Of a stretch of 64,000 nt of DNA, positions 1 to 10,121 are shown in pieces. The stretch is from Pseudomonas sp. 8AS (GTDB lineage Bacteria; Pseudomonadota; Gammaproteobacteria; Pseudomonadales; Pseudomonadaceae): assembly GCF_902506505.1 (NCBI RefSeq), contig NZ_LR733406.1, forward strand, positions 124,001-188,000, given 5' to 3'. Positions within the stretch are counted from its first letter, which is position 1, and every line of letters starts with the position of its first letter. The notes under the pieces are model-generated. The model worked only from the letters and a program-made list of their open reading frames with translations. It was not told where the DNA came from and did not search any database. The position numbers were made by a program, and so were the translations under genes.

Positions 1-3000
1 CCTCGACCTGCAGTTCGGGCAGGGCTTCGGCTTCGGCTTCGGCTTCGGCTTCGGCTTCGGCTTCGGCTTTCAAATCAGCGTGCACGGCCACCGCGGCGGC
101 CGCCAGGCCCGGCGCACCACCGTTCTGGCGGAAGCCGCGGATCGCCTCGATCAGCGCCGCCGGGTCGTTCAGTGGCCTGCGGCCCTGCAGCTGCTCCAGC
201 AGAACGGCCAGGCTGTCGTGGCTCTGCTGCAGCAGGCCGGCCAGGTACGGCGAATGGCTGAAGCGGCGATCGACCAGCCCTTCGTACAAGGATTCCAGCT
301 CGTGGGCCAGATCGCCGATGGCGCGAATCTCGGCCATCCGCGCACCGCCCTTGAGGGTGTGCAGGTCACGTTGCAGGGACGACAGCGCCAGGCTGTTGTC
401 GGGCTCGGCGAGCCAGCGGTCCAGCGCCTGACCGGCGCTGTCGAGGATATCCACGGCTTCCTCGAGGAAGATCTCGACCATTTCCTCGTCGAGGTTTTCC
501 GGCATGCCGCTGATCACCGGTGCAGGCTGTTCGGCCTGCGCCTCGGGCTCAGCCGCAACTGGCGGGCGCGGCTCGCTGGCGGCGGGGAAATCGACTTCAT
601 CCAGCTCGATGACTTCCAGCCCGGCCATCTGCGGTTCGAGCAGGGCCAGGGTGGCTGGGGCGAAGGCCTCGGCCAGCAGGGCGTGGAGCGCGGCAACCCG
701 CTCCGGCTGGGCGCTGACCTGCAGGCCCGCGGCGACCTGGTCCATCATGCCGATCAGGGCTTCGTGGGCCGCTTCGGCCTCGCTGAAGAAGCGCTCGCTG
801 ATCGGCAGGCGGCCGTCCAGGGCAGCCTGGTACAGGGCCAGCAGGGCCTGGCACAGCTCGTCGATCTGCGGCAGTTCGGCCATCTCGGCACCGCGGCCGA
901 GGGTCGCCAGCTCTTCCAGCAGGGCGCTCAGCTCCTGCTGTTCGCTGGGGTGCTCGCGCCATTTGCGCAGCAGGTCCTCGGCATCCAGCAGGATGTCCAT
1001 GCCTTCGGCGAGGAAGATCGAAATCAGTTGCGGGTCGCGGGTTTCGCCCGGCTCGTCCTGGCGCTCCTGATCGGCGCTGTCGAGGCGTTCGTGGTGCAGC
1101 TTGTGCACATCGGCGAGCAGCTCGGTGGCCCCCGGGATCGGCGCCAGCGGATGGCTTTCCAGTTGCTCCAGGCCGGCGCGGAACAGCTGTTCGGCGCGGT
1201 GCAGCAGCTCGGCCTCGGCCAGATCCATGGGGATCAGGTTGGCCTTGAACTCCTTGGCCAGTTTCTCCAGCGGCGTGGCGATTTCGGCGATCGGCAGGAT
1301 GCCGGCCATGTACGCGCTGCCCTTGAGGGTATGCAGGGCGCGCTGCAGGGCATCGGTCACCGGCTGCGGCAATTCCTGGGCGCAGTCGGCGAGAAAGCCG
1401 ACCAGGGCGTCCAGATGGGTCTCCGCCTCGTTGCGGAAGATTTCCAGCAGCTGCGGATCGAGGGCTTCGTCCAGCTCGGCGGCCGGCGTCTCACCCGCCG
1501 CAGCGGCGGCCTGCGGCCCGGCCGCGGGCTCAGGCGCCTCGGCAAGCTTGCCGGCCGGCAGCTCGGGCTCGGTACCCGGTGCCGAACCAGGACCGCTCGG
1601 CGGCGGCTGCTGGCCTCGGGCCAGGGCATGGGCGGTGGCGGCCAGCAGGTCGACATCGTCACGCTGGCGCTGGGCCTTGGCGGCGAACTCTTCGACAAGG
1701 GCCGGCATCAGCGCGACCACATCCTTGACCACCTGCTGCACCGGCGCAGAGGCCTCGATGCTGCGGTCGAGCACGCGGTTGAGCAGGTTCTCGATCGACC
1801 AGCCCAGCTCGCCGATGACCAGGGCGCGAACCATGCGGCCGCTGCCCTTGAGGGTATGGAAGGCCCGGCGGATTTCCGTCAGGGCGTCCTTGTCGGCGGT
1901 GTCGGCACACCACTGCGGCAGGTATTGGGCAATGGTTTCCAGCACTTCGCCGACTTCCTCGACGAAGACTTCCAGCAGTTCCTCGTCCACCGGCTCTTCG
2001 TCGGCCGGCGGCGGCAGCAGGCTGGGCGGCACATCCTGGGCCGGCGGGTTGATCGCCTGCACCGGGGCGGCCATCACGTCGGCCATCGACAGCGGCTTGT
2101 CGATCAGCGGGGCGGGGACTTCGACGGCGAACGGTTCGTTCGACAGCTCGACTTCCGGCAGGTCCAGTGCGGCGATCTCGGCCGTATCCCAGTTCAGCAG
2201 CTCGGCGTCCGGGGCATCGAGATCCAGCTCCGCCAGCGGCAGCTCGGCGGTGACCGCTGCCACATCAACGGCCTGCGGCGCCAGCTCCTCAAGATCGAAG
2301 CTCGGCAGTTCGGCGTCGAAGTCGGCGAGTTCCAGCGGCGCATCCAGGCTCAGGTCGATACTTTCCGGCGCGGCGGCGCCGTCGATCTCGCCGAGGCTCC
2401 AGTTATCGTCGCTGACCAGCAGCTCGCTCTCGCTGGCCGGCTGTTCGAGCGAGGCGAACTCGCTGCTCAGCTCATCCAGACTGAAGGACTCGGCCTCGCC
2501 CAGTGCCTCGAGGTCGAGCGCCGGCGCCTCGTCCTGCGGCAGCTGCAGTTCGATTTCCGCCTCGGGCTCGGCCGGCAGCGGCTGATCCGGTTCGGCGGCG
2601 GACAGCACGTCGATGTCGTGCAGCGGGTCGGCGTGCGGCGCGAAGGTCTCGGTGGCCGGCTCGATGCGATCGAGGATCGACGGCTTTTCCTTGAGCGGAT
2701 AGCCCAGGCTTTCCAGGCTTTCCTCGGCGACATCGAGAATCAGGTCGCCCTGGGTCGCGTGGTCTTCGGCCAGGCGCTCGAGGTAGTACTCGACGCTGGT
2801 GATGGCATCGGCCAGGGTGTCGAGGTTCTGCCAGTTGGGCACGGCCTTGCGCGCCAGCAGCTGTTCCTGGATATAGCGGTTGCAGGCCTGCAGCAGGGCG
2901 GCGGCACGCGCCAGCGGAATCATTGCCAGGCCGCCACGGACCTGGGTCAGCAGCTCCGGCACACGGGCCAGGTGCTCGTGGTTCCACTGCGAGGCGATGA

Positions 3001-4372
3001 ACTCGATGATCGCGTCCTTGGCCTGTTCCAGGCCATTGCGCGCTTCCTTGATCACCAACTGGTGAATCTGCGCCACGTCGGTGGTGGGCAGGTGGCTCTG
3101 TTCGTTCTGCCGGTCATCGGCCGGGCCGACCATGCCGGCCAGCGTCGCCTCGACGTACAGCAGGGCGCCGGCGACATCCATCAGCACCGCATCGCTGGGT
3201 TCGCGCTGGCCGAGGGACAGGCTGTGCACCACGTCGATCTGATCGACTATCACCTTGCGCGGCTGGCCGAAGCCGAGCACCGCCAGGGTGTCGGCGATCT
3301 GCTTGAGCGGCGCCAGCAGGCCATCCAGTTCGGCGACCTGCTTGCGGTCGCTGCGCACGAACAGGTCGAGGCTGTCCTTGACCCGTACCAGTTCCTCGCA
3401 CAGGGCGGCAACCACCGAACGCATGGCGTCGCGGTCCGGGCCGGCCAGGCGCGCGCGCTCCTCGTCGACCACTTCGCTGTCCGGCAGCGCGTCGTCGAGG
3501 CGGTACTGGTCTTTCAGGGCGCGGATGCGTGGCGATTGCGCGGGGGCCTTGGCCACGTAGAACAGCAGGTTCTTCGCCAGGTCATCCGGGGCGGCCTGGT
3601 TGATCCCGTCGGCGCCCTGTTCGACCAGGCGCTTGAGCTCCTTGTCGACCTGGCGCAGCAGGGTGCGCACCGAGGCGCCATTGGCCACGCTGCCATTGGC
3701 CAGGCCTTCGACCATGCCCGAGGCAATCGCCCAGATGGGGCCGAGCGGCGCGTCCTTGCACAGGCTTTCCAGGCGGGCGAAGACGCGCGCCATGTAGCCC
3801 AGATTGGTCGGCAGGTCCTGATTGCGGATCACCCCGACCAGGGCCATCTGCAGCATCTGCCGCAGCTTGCGCAGCAGCACCGGCAGTTCGGCGGTGCGCA
3901 GCCTGTCGAGCGATTCGTGGGACAGCGCCGGCTGGCTGGCGGAGAGGTCCGGGGAGAACAGGCTGGTTTCCGACAGCAGCTTCTCGCCACGGGCGGCACG
4001 CAGGTCGTTGAGCAGCGGCAACACCACCATCGGCAGGTCGCGCCGCGCGCTCTGGATCCGTTCCAGGTACACCGGCAGCTGCAGGATGGCCTGCATCAGC
4101 ACTTCCAGGGCCTCACCCTGGTTGCTCACGCGGCCTTCCATCAGGGCCTGGGCGAGTTGCTCCATCTCCTCGGCGAGCAGGGCCGCGCCGTAGAACTCGA
4201 CCATCTGCAGGGTGCCATGCACCTGGTGCACATAGGTCAGGCAGAAACGCATGCGCGTCGGGTCCTGCGGGTTCTCGACGAACGCCTCCAGGGCCTGGCG
4301 GGCCTGTTTCAGGGTTTCCGCGATCTCGCCTTTGACCCACTCCAGGGCGACATAGTCGTGCCGATCACCCAT
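1..4372 (-). CDS. chpA: ChpA, hybrid chemotaxis histidine kinase of the Pil-Chp system (N-terminal part)
   Basis: Central CheA-type kinase that takes signals from PilJ and phosphorylates the PilG and PilH response regulators to control type IV pilus twitching and surface sensing. About 1457 codons are in the window; the kinase, CheW-like and receiver domains should lie beyond the left edge. Histidine phosphotransfer (Hpt) domains are visible by HTLKG motifs at about His839, His1014 and His1338, separated by acidic, Pro/Ala-rich linkers. A further Hpt-like block near residue 1155 reads ELATLGRG and has no phosphorylatable His, as expected in ChpA, which has Ser/Thr-type sites. The start at 4372 (MGDRHDYVALEW) is chosen because GGAG lies upstream at good spacing; an in-frame ATG at 4387 adds five residues and has a poorer ribosome site. 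The gene follows pilK by 24 bp. A hexanucleotide repeat lies in the linker at 23-70. The long reading frame on the opposite strand is a shadow. Confidence 0.95.
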   Translation of the reverse strand, partial: MGDRHDYVALEWVKGEIAETLKQARQALEAFVENPQDPTRMRFCLTYVHQVHGTLQMVEFYGAALLAEEMEQLAQALMEGRVSNQGEALEVLMQAILQLPVYLERIQSARRDLPMVVLPLLNDLRAARGEKLLSETSLFSPDLSASQPALSHESLDRLRTAELPVLLRKLRQMLQMALVGVIRNQDLPTNLGYMARVFARLESLCKDAPLGPIWAIASGMVEGLANGSVANGASVRTLLRQVDKELKRLVEQGADGINQAAPDDLAKNLLFYVAKAPAQSPRIRALKDQYRLDDALPDSEVVDEERARLAGPDRDAMRSVVAALCEELVRVKDSLDLFVRSDRKQVAELDGLLAPLKQIADTLAVLGFGQPRKVIVDQIDVVHSLSLGQREPSDAVLMDVAGALLYVEATLAGMVGPADDRQNEQSHLPTTDVAQIHQLVIKEARNGLEQAKDAIIEFIASQWNHEHLARVPELLTQVRGGLAMIPLARAAALLQACNRYIQEQLLARKAVPNWQNLDTLADAITSVEYYLERLAEDHATQGDLILDVAEESLESLGYPLKEKPSILDRIEPATETFAPHADPLHDIDVLSAAEPDQPLPAEPEAEIELQLPQDEAPALDLEALGEAESFSLDELSSEFASLEQPASESELLVSDDNWSLGEIDGAAAPESIDLSLDAPLELADFDAELPSFDLEELAPQAVDVAAVTAELPLAELDLDAPDAELLNWDTAEIAALDLPEVELSNEPFAVEVPAPLIDKPLSMADVMAAPVQAINPPAQDVPPSLLPPPADEEPVDEELLEVFVEEVGEVLETIAQYLPQWCADTADKDALTEIRRAFHTLKGSGRMVRALVIGELGWSIENLLNRVLDRSIEASAPVQQVVKDVVALMPALVEEFAAKAQRQRDDVDLLAATAHALARGQQPPPSGPGSAPGTEPELPAGKLAEAPEPAAGPQAAAAAGETPAAELDEALDPQLLEIFRNEAETHLDALVGFLADCAQELPQPVTDALQRALHTLKGSAYMAGILPIAEIATPLEKLAKEFKANLIPMDLAEAELLHRAEQLFRAGLEQLESHPLAPIPGATELLADVHKLHHERLDSADQERQDEPGETRDPQLISIFLAEGMDILLDAEDLLRKWREHPSEQQELSALLEELATLGRGAEMAELPQIDELCQALLALYQAALDGRLPISERFFSEAEAAHEALIGMMDQVAAGLQVSAQPERVAALHALLAEAFAPATLALLEPQMAGLEVIELDEVDFPAASEPRPPVAAEPEAQAEQPAPVISGMPENLDEEMVEIFLEEAVDILDSAGQALDRWLAEPDNSLALSSLQRDLHTLKGGARMAEIRAIGDLAHELESLYEGLVDRRFSHSPYLAGLLQQSHDSLAVLLEQLQGRRPLNDPAALIEAIRGFRQNGGAPGLAAAAVAVHADLKAEAEAEAEAEAEAEALPELQVE
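23..70. repeat. Hexanucleotide microsatellite inside chpA
   Basis: Seven perfect tandem GGCTTC units (23-64) followed by an eighth with one mismatch. Read on the minus strand they encode an alternating Glu-Ala tract in the linker after the Hpt domain at His1338. Unit changes by slippage would keep the chpA frame and only change linker length. Confidence 0.9.
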
Positions 4373-4396
4373 ACCGACTCCACTCATATTCTTGTC

Positions 4397-5278
4397 TTAG
4401 CCCTTGCGGGTAAACGCCAGCACGCGCTCGTCGGCGACCGGGACCAGGTCCGGGTGCTGCCAACCGATCACTTCCCCCACTCCGACGACCAGCAAGCCCC
4501 CCGGCGCCAGGCGTTCGGCCAGGCGGTTGAGGATCTCGCGGCGCCGCCAGCGGCGGAAATAGATCAGCATGTTCTGACAGAAGATAACGTCCATGCCGGT
4601 CAGGGGCGCCTTGCCCAGTTCCAGCACATTCAATCTGGCGAAACAGATACGTGCCGCCAGATCCGGCACTACCTTGAAACGACCATCGGCCTGGGTGGCG
4701 AAATAGCGCTCGCCCAGGTCCGCGTCCAACTGCTCCAGCCGGCGCGCGCCGTACACGGCCTCGCGGGCCTTGCTCAACGCATTCAGGCTGATATCCGTAC
4801 CCGTGACGCCAAACTGCTGGGCACTGCCGCTCTCACGCAGCACCTCGGCGGCACAGATGGCCATCGAGTAGGGCTCTTCGCCGCTCGCGCAGCCGACACT
4901 CCACAGCGCCCAGGGTTGTTGCTGTTGATCGGTCGCCAGGCGCCCGCGCAAATAGCTGTCGAGCACATCGAAGGACGGCCGATGACGAAAGAAGCGGGTC
5001 TCCTGTACGGTCAGGCGATCCAGCAGGGTCGACCACTCCACCGCGCCCCGCGGGCCATCGGTGACCTGACGGTAGTAAGTGGTGTAGTCGGCGACATCCA
5101 GTTCGCGCATGCGCGCGGTCAGGTTGGTCTGCAAAAAGGCCCGGCGCTGCTCGCTGATCACCACGCCGGTGCGCTCTTCCAGCAGCGCCTGCCAGTCGCG
5201 GAACTCCGTCTGTGACATATCGGCCAGGGGTTTCAAGGCCCAGACGCCGCTTGGCTGCATGCCGTGCCCCTCGCTCAT
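4397..5278 (-). CDS. pilK: PilK, CheR-type protein-glutamate methyltransferase
   Basis: S-adenosylmethionine-dependent methyltransferase expected to methylate glutamates of the PilJ receptor for adaptation in the Pil-Chp pathway. The 293-residue protein has the CheR N-terminal helical domain (LLEERTGVVISEQRRAF, then LTARMREL) and the catalytic domain with TRFFR and the SAM-binding stretch WSVGCASGEEPYS near residues 135-147, followed by the FCQNMLIYF segment. The length is close to the P. aeruginosa protein (about 291). The ATG at 5278 is preceded by GGGGAA; a second ATG six codons in would also be possible. It lies between pilJ (50 bp upstream) and chpA (24 bp downstream), an order typical of the cluster. 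Confidence 0.95.
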   Translation of the reverse strand: MSEGHGMQPSGVWALKPLADMSQTEFRDWQALLEERTGVVISEQRRAFLQTNLTARMRELDVADYTTYYRQVTDGPRGAVEWSTLLDRLTVQETRFFRHRPSFDVLDSYLRGRLATDQQQQPWALWSVGCASGEEPYSMAICAAEVLRESGSAQQFGVTGTDISLNALSKAREAVYGARRLEQLDADLGERYFATQADGRFKVVPDLAARICFARLNVLELGKAPLTGMDVIFCQNMLIYFRRWRRREILNRLAERLAPGGLLVVGVGEVIGWQHPDLVPVADERVLAFTRKG

Positions 5279-5328
5279 GGCCGCGTTCCCCGGGCAGCGA
5301 CCCGTTCAGGCCGCTGCACCTCCCATGA

Positions 5329-7371
5329 TCAGACCTGGCCGTCCGGCAGGGTGAAGCCGGATACCGACTTGCGCATCTCGCTGGCCATCTTGGCCAGGTT
5401 ACCAATGCTCTTGGCGGTGGCGGTGGTACCGGCGGAGGTCTGCGAGGTGATCTCCTGGATCACGTTCATGGTGTTGGAAATGTGACCGGCCGAAGAGGCC
5501 TGCTGACGGGCAGCGTTGGAGATGTTCTGGATCAGGGCCGCGAGGGTCTTGGATACCTTCTCGATCTCTTCCAGGGCCACACCGGCGTCCTGCGCCAGGC
5601 GGGCACCGCGCACCACTTCGGAAGTGGTCTGCTCCATGGAGATAACCGCTTCGTTGGTGTCGGTCTGAATGGTCTTAACCAGCGCCTCGATCTGCTTGGT
5701 TGCCGCCGAGGAACGTTCCGCGAGGCGCTGTACTTCGTCCGCTACCACGGCGAAGCCGCGGCCCGCGTCACCGGCCATGGACGCCTGGATCGCGGCGTTC
5801 AGGGCGAGGATGTTGGTCTGGTCGGCAATGTCGTTGATCAGGCTAACGATGTCACCGATCTCCTGGGACGATTCACCGAGGCGCTTGATCCGCTTGGAGG
5901 TGTCCTGGATCTGCTCACGGATGTTATCCATGCCGGTGATGGTGTTGTGCACCACTTCGTTGCCCTTGTTGGCGATGGCTACGGAACGTTCCGCTACCGC
6001 GGAGGATTCCGAGGCGTTCGCCGATACCTGGTCAATCGACACGGCCATTTCGTTGATCGCCGCGGAAGCACCGGCGATTTCCTGGGCCTGGTGCTCGGAA
6101 GCCTCGGCCAGGTGCATCGCGGTAGCCTGGGTTTCCTGGGCGGCGGCGGCCACCTGCACGGCGGTCAGGTTGATCGTCGCGACCAGGTCGCGCAGCTGGT
6201 CGATGGAGTAGTTGATGGAGTCGGCGATGGCACCGGTGAAGTCTTCGGTTACCGTCGCGGCCACGGTCAGGTCACCGTCGGCGAGGTCGGCGATTTCGTC
6301 GAGCAGTCGCAGAATCGCCGACTGGTTGCGTTCGTTCTTCTCGGCGGTGGAAGCCAGGCGGCGGTTAGTTTCGCGCACCATCACCAGGCCGATCAGGATG
6401 ATCGAGGCCAGGGCGATCAGGCCCAGCACATAACCGGCCAGGGTGTTGAAGTAGCGGCCGCCGGCCAGGCTCTCGAAGCCGCCGGTCAGTACCGAGGCCT
6501 TGTCCAGCAGGGTCTGCGATTCGTTGAAGATGGTGCTGGCGGATTCACGTACCTGGAACAGTTCCGGCGAGGTTTCCAGGATCTCGTCCACCGAACCGGA
6601 AACGAACTGGAACAGCTCGGAGATCTCGGCCAGACGCTCAAGGGCGTCCGGATCGGTGACCTGGGAGATTTCCATGGCGGCGTTGCCTTCGGTCATCGCC
6701 TTGAGCACGCGACCGAACAGGCTGGCGTCGCGACCGAACATGTCGGCGGCCTGGACCGAGTCATCGTCACCGGCCAGTACCTTGTTCACCGAACCGAGGA
6801 TACGTTCGGCCAGCAGCGACTGGCGCTGGGCCACGGACACCTGGGCCGCCGGCGCACCGCTCTGCAGCAGGATGTCGACCACCTCTTCGTACTCGACCTG
6901 CAGCTGCGGAATGGTTTCCGCCAGGGTCGCGGCCACCTGGTGCAGCGAGAGTACGGTCTGTTCGCTGGCCAGAATGGCGTCGGCGTTTTTGCGCAGGCTG
7001 TCCCAGTCCTTCTGTACCGCTTCCATTTCCGCCTGCATCGAGGCCGGAGCCGGCGGCAGGCCGGTGGCTTCGCTGCCTGCGGTGAGGAAGCCCCAGCGCT
7101 CTTCGAAGCCGTTGCGCGCTTCCTTCAGCAGCGGGAAGGCTTGCGCCTTGCCGGTCGCCGCTTCGGTGGCGTTCTTCGCAATCCGCTGGGACAGAACACG
7201 CAGCTCACCGGCGTGGCTGATGTATTCCTTGTCGTAGTTCGACTGGGTGTTGAGGTAGGCGAAGTTGGCGAACAACAACACGATGGAGATGATCAGGACG
7301 ATGAACAGTCCGGCGATCAGCGTGTTACTGCGCACACCTGCCAAAAGATTGCCTGCGTTGAATTTTTTCAT
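5329..7371 (-). CDS. pilJ: PilJ, methyl-accepting chemoreceptor for twitching motility
   Basis: Inner-membrane receptor that feeds ChpA through PilI. The protein has 680 residues: an N-terminal membrane segment (about 17-38, beginning [12 protein letters not shown]), a long periplasmic part with the PilJ-type helical bundle ([18 protein letters not shown]), a second membrane segment near 325-345, a HAMP-like stretch ([15 protein letters not shown]) and the cytoplasmic signalling domain. The hairpin tip carries the PilJ-specific form [18 protein letters not shown], where most receptors have EAARAGE. The open frame extends 17 codons further upstream, but the start at 7371 gives the conserved N-terminus. 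pilI is 84 bp upstream and pilK 50 bp downstream on the same strand. Confidence 0.96.
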   Translation of the reverse strand: MKKFNAGNLLAGVRSNTLIAGLFIVLIISIVLLFANFAYLNTQSNYDKEYISHAGELRVLSQRIAKNATEAATGKAQAFPLLKEARNGFEERWGFLTAGSEATGLPPAPASMQAEMEAVQKDWDSLRKNADAILASEQTVLSLHQVAATLAETIPQLQVEYEEVVDILLQSGAPAAQVSVAQRQSLLAERILGSVNKVLAGDDDSVQAADMFGRDASLFGRVLKAMTEGNAAMEISQVTDPDALERLAEISELFQFVSGSVDEILETSPELFQVRESASTIFNESQTLLDKASVLTGGFESLAGGRYFNTLAGYVLGLIALASIILIGLVMVRETNRRLASTAEKNERNQSAILRLLDEIADLADGDLTVAATVTEDFTGAIADSINYSIDQLRDLVATINLTAVQVAAAAQETQATAMHLAEASEHQAQEIAGASAAINEMAVSIDQVSANASESSAVAERSVAIANKGNEVVHNTITGMDNIREQIQDTSKRIKRLGESSQEIGDIVSLINDIADQTNILALNAAIQASMAGDAGRGFAVVADEVQRLAERSSAATKQIEALVKTIQTDTNEAVISMEQTTSEVVRGARLAQDAGVALEEIEKVSKTLAALIQNISNAARQQASSAGHISNTMNVIQEITSQTSAGTTATAKSIGNLAKMASEMRKSVSGFTLPDGQV

Positions 7372-7455
7372 TATCTGGCCCCCGCCTGGACCGACCGCAC
7401 TACGGTTCCCATGTAACGCCAAAAGGCCGGCAAATGCCGACCCAACCGAAAAACT

Positions 7456-7992
7456 TTAGATCGCCACGTCGAGAAAGCCCTGGTGCTGAGCCAGCGCATG
7501 CGGGCTGAACACCAGCCAGGGCTGCTCGCGCTGGAAGACGCCGTGGATGAAAGGTTCTATGGAAGCTTCGAGCGGTGGCAACTGCTCGGAGAAGGTATCC
7601 ACCGGGAAGTGCTGCATGCCGAACACTTCGTCGACCGTCAGCCCGGCGAACACTTCCTGGTGATCCACCACCAGCACGCGCCGCTGCTTGCGCAATGGCG
7701 ACAGATCGGAACCAAAGAAGCCGCACAGGTCCATGACCGGCAGCAGCCGGCCACGTACGTTGGCGACCCCCTTGACCCAGCTTTTCACGCCCGGCAGCAA
7801 GGTGTGCCGCGGCTCATGCAGGACTTCGCCAACTTCCCCCATGGGCGCCACGAAATAGCGCTCGCCCATGCGAAAACCAATGCCGCTCCAGGTCTGCACG
7901 GCCTGCTGCTGGGACGGCAGGCCGGCGGCCAGCAGCCGACAACGCTGGTCGATCTGTACGAGGAGCTGAAAGGGGGATTGCGCGTCCGACAT
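7456..7992 (-). CDS. pilI: PilI, CheW-like adaptor
   Basis: A 178-residue single CheW domain that couples the PilJ receptor to the ChpA kinase. Recognisable parts are GIGFRMGERYFVAPMGEV, the LPGVKSWVKGVANVRGRLLP core near residues 66-85 and DLCGFFG. It has the same length as the P. aeruginosa protein, with the same start (MSDAQSPFQLLV). It sits between pilH (49 bp upstream) and pilJ (84 bp downstream) in one minus-strand transcription unit. Confidence 0.95.
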   Translation of the reverse strand: MSDAQSPFQLLVQIDQRCRLLAAGLPSQQQAVQTWSGIGFRMGERYFVAPMGEVGEVLHEPRHTLLPGVKSWVKGVANVRGRLLPVMDLCGFFGSDLSPLRKQRRVLVVDHQEVFAGLTVDEVFGMQHFPVDTFSEQLPPLEASIEPFIHGVFQREQPWLVFSPHALAQHQGFLDVAI

Positions 7993-8041
7993 GCCAGCCT
8001 TGGCCTTTTCTTGTTATTGGGCTCTACGCTCGTGCCCGGCC

Positions 8042-8407
8042 TCAGCCGGCCAGCACCGCATTCAGGGTTTTCATCAGGGTGTCTTCGTCGACCGGCTTGG
8101 TCAGGTAGTCACGCGCGCCCTGGCGTTTGCCCCAAACCTTGTCGGTCTCCTGATCCTTGGTGGTGACGATGATCACCGGGATGTGACTGGTGTCGGCATC
8201 CTTGGTCAGCTGGCGGGTGGCCTGGAAGCCATTGAGCCCCGGCATGACGATGTCCATCAGCACCGCATCGGGCTTTTCCTGGCGCGCCAGGGCGACGCCA
8301 TCGGCGCCATTCTCCGCCTTGAGCACCTGATGGCCGTGCTTTTCCAGCATGGCGGTCAGTTTGTACATCTCGGTTGGCGAATCATCAACAATCAAAATAC
8401 GAGCCAT
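8042..8407 (-). CDS. pilH: PilH, single-domain response regulator
   Basis: A 121-residue CheY-like receiver that acts with PilG downstream of ChpA; in P. aeruginosa PilG promotes pilus extension and PilH is linked to retraction or acts as a phosphate sink. Visible receiver residues are the acidic pair in LIVDDSP, the phospho-acceptor Asp in AVLMDIVMPG (about residue 52), Thr in IIVTTKD and Lys in YLTKPVDE. The open frame extends four codons upstream, but the ATG at 8407 gives MARILIVDDSP and has GGGGAA just before it. It lies between pilG and pilI. Confidence 0.95.
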   Translation of the reverse strand: MARILIVDDSPTEMYKLTAMLEKHGHQVLKAENGADGVALARQEKPDAVLMDIVMPGLNGFQATRQLTKDADTSHIPVIIVTTKDQETDKVWGKRQGARDYLTKPVDEDTLMKTLNAVLAG

Positions 8408-8452
8408 GGAGTTCCCCATACGGAATAGGCTTCACCGGCCTGCGGCCGGAAA

Positions 8453-8860
8453 TCAGGAGGCTTGTTCCACCGGAACGAAGTCGGGGACATGCGTCTTGAT
8501 GGCACCGAGCAACTCTTCCTTGCTGAAGGGCTTGGTCAGGTACTGGTCGGAACCAACGATACGCCCCTTGGCCTTGTCGAACAGGCCGTCCTTGGAGGAC
8601 AGCATGATCACCGGGGTGGATTTGAAAGCACTGTTGTTCTTGATCAGGGCGCAGGTCTGATAGCCATCGAGCCGCGGCATCATGATGTCGACAAAGATGA
8701 TGCTCGGGTGAGTATCGGCGATCTTAGCCAGTGCATCGAAACCATCAACAGCCGTGATGACTTCGCATCCGACTTTTTTCAGCAGAGTTTCAGCGGTGCG
8801 ACGAATCGTTTTCGAATCGTCGATCACCATGACCTTCAAACCCTCGGAATGCTGTTCCAT
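8453..8860 (-). CDS. pilG: PilG, single-domain response regulator
   Basis: A 135-residue CheY-like receiver, the first gene of the pilGHIJK-chpA unit. The N-terminus MEQHSEGLKVMVIDDSKT holds the acidic pocket, the acceptor Asp is in IIFVDIMMPRLDG (about residue 58), Ser in VIMLSSKD and Lys in YLTKPFSKEEL. The start at 8860 matches the family; the open frame runs 63 codons further upstream without resemblance to a receiver. The divergent gshB begins 242 bp away, so the operon promoter should lie in that gap. Confidence 0.95.
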   Translation of the reverse strand: MEQHSEGLKVMVIDDSKTIRRTAETLLKKVGCEVITAVDGFDALAKIADTHPSIIFVDIMMPRLDGYQTCALIKNNSAFKSTPVIMLSSKDGLFDKAKGRIVGSDQYLTKPFSKEELLGAIKTHVPDFVPVEQAS

Positions 8861-9102
8861 GTTTGCCCTACCATCGCCTCGGTGAGTCATTATTCTTGCG
8901 TTATCAGTGTGCCTGAGGCCCTGCCACCGACGGGCTGCGTCCCAATCGTCGGGCCTTTTTAGCACACTCTCCAGATGCAATCTATAAGCCCCGGATTTGC
9001 CGGGTTTTCCTTGACCGGCAAGGCCACCGGCGCCACCCTTGCGCATCACCGTATGGCCACCCAGGCCGTTTTAGCCGGACTACGCTGCCGAGGTTTACCC
9101 CG

Positions 9103-10065
9103 ATGAGCATTCGCCTGGGGATCGTCATGGATCCCATTGCCCAGATCAGTTTCAAGAAGGACAGCTCGCTGGCCATGCTCCTGGCCGCCCAGGCCCGTGG
9201 CTGGTCGCTGTTCTATATGGAACAGCAGGACCTGTACCAGAACGCCGGCCAGGCTCGCGCCCGCATGCGCCCCCTGCGCGTGTTCGACAACCCGCTGCAG
9301 TGGTTCGAGCTGGACGCCGAGCAGGACAGCCCGCTGAGCGAACTGGACGTGATCCTGATGCGCAAGGATCCGCCGTTCGACAACGAGTTCGTCTACTCCA
9401 CCTACCTGCTGGAACAGGCCGAGCGCGCCGGCGTGCTGGTGGTCAACCGCCCGCAGAGCCTGCGCGACTGCAACGAAAAACTCTTCGCCACCCTGTTCCC
9501 CCACTGCATGCCGCCGACCCTGGTCAGCCGCAGGCCAGACATTCTGCGCGAGTTTGCCGAACAGCAGCGTGACATCATTCTCAAACCCCTGGATGGCATG
9601 GGCGGCTCCTCGATCTTCCGCCACCGCGCCGGCGACCCCAACCTCTCGGTGATCCTGGAAACCCTCACCGCCCACGGCAGCCAGCAGTGCATGGCCCAGG
9701 GCTACCTGCCGGGGATCAAGGATGGCGACAAGCGCATCCTGATGATCGATGGCGAGCCGGTGCCCTATTGCCTGGCACGCATCCCGGCCCAGGGCGAGAC
9801 CCGCGGCAACCTGGCCGCCGGCGGCACCGGCGAAGCCCGCCCGTTGACCGAGCGCGACCGCTGGATCGCCGCCGAAGTCGGCCCGGTGCTGCGCGAGAAG
9901 GGCCTGCTGTTCGTCGGCCTGGACGTGATCGGCGAACACCTCACCGAGATCAACGTGACCAGCCCGACCTGCATCCGCGAGATCGACAAGGCCTTCGACA
10001 CCCGCATCGGCGAACGCCTGATGGATGCGATTGCCGACAAGCTCGCAGCGCGCAGTGCTTCATAG
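9103..10065 (+). CDS. gshB: Glutathione synthetase
   Basis: ATP-grasp enzyme that joins gamma-glutamylcysteine and glycine, the second step of glutathione synthesis, in the cytoplasm. The 320-residue protein shows the N-terminal LGIVMDPIAQISFKKDSS, RKDPPFDNEF, the NRPQSLRDCNEKLF segment, the ATP-grasp glycine-rich loop LKPLDGMGGSSIFR (about 165-178), and the metal-binding end LTEINVTSPTCIREID. Length and motifs match the bacterial family. The ATG at 9103 follows a GAGG ribosome site. It is divergent from pilG and followed after 56 bp by the TonB-like gene. Confidence 0.97.
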   Translation: MSIRLGIVMDPIAQISFKKDSSLAMLLAAQARGWSLFYMEQQDLYQNAGQARARMRPLRVFDNPLQWFELDAEQDSPLSELDVILMRKDPPFDNEFVYSTYLLEQAERAGVLVVNRPQSLRDCNEKLFATLFPHCMPPTLVSRRPDILREFAEQQRDIILKPLDGMGGSSIFRHRAGDPNLSVILETLTAHGSQQCMAQGYLPGIKDGDKRILMIDGEPVPYCLARIPAQGETRGNLAAGGTGEARPLTERDRWIAAEVGPVLREKGLLFVGLDVIGEHLTEINVTSPTCIREIDKAFDTRIGERLMDAIADKLAARSAS

Positions 10066-10121
10066 ACTTTTGCCCCCTCACTGGGCAGACTGCGCGGCAT
10101 CCTGATACCTGTCGAAACCCG

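Noticed and set aside
80..5215. Open frame of 1711 codons on the plus strand
   Set aside because: It lies antisense to chpA and pilK, which have clear family motifs and ribosome sites. Its composition (Gln, Arg, Gly, His) is that of a mirror frame in GC-rich DNA.
5482..7416. Long plus-strand frame of 644 codons
   Set aside because: Antisense shadow of pilJ; no ribosome site and no recognisable domain.
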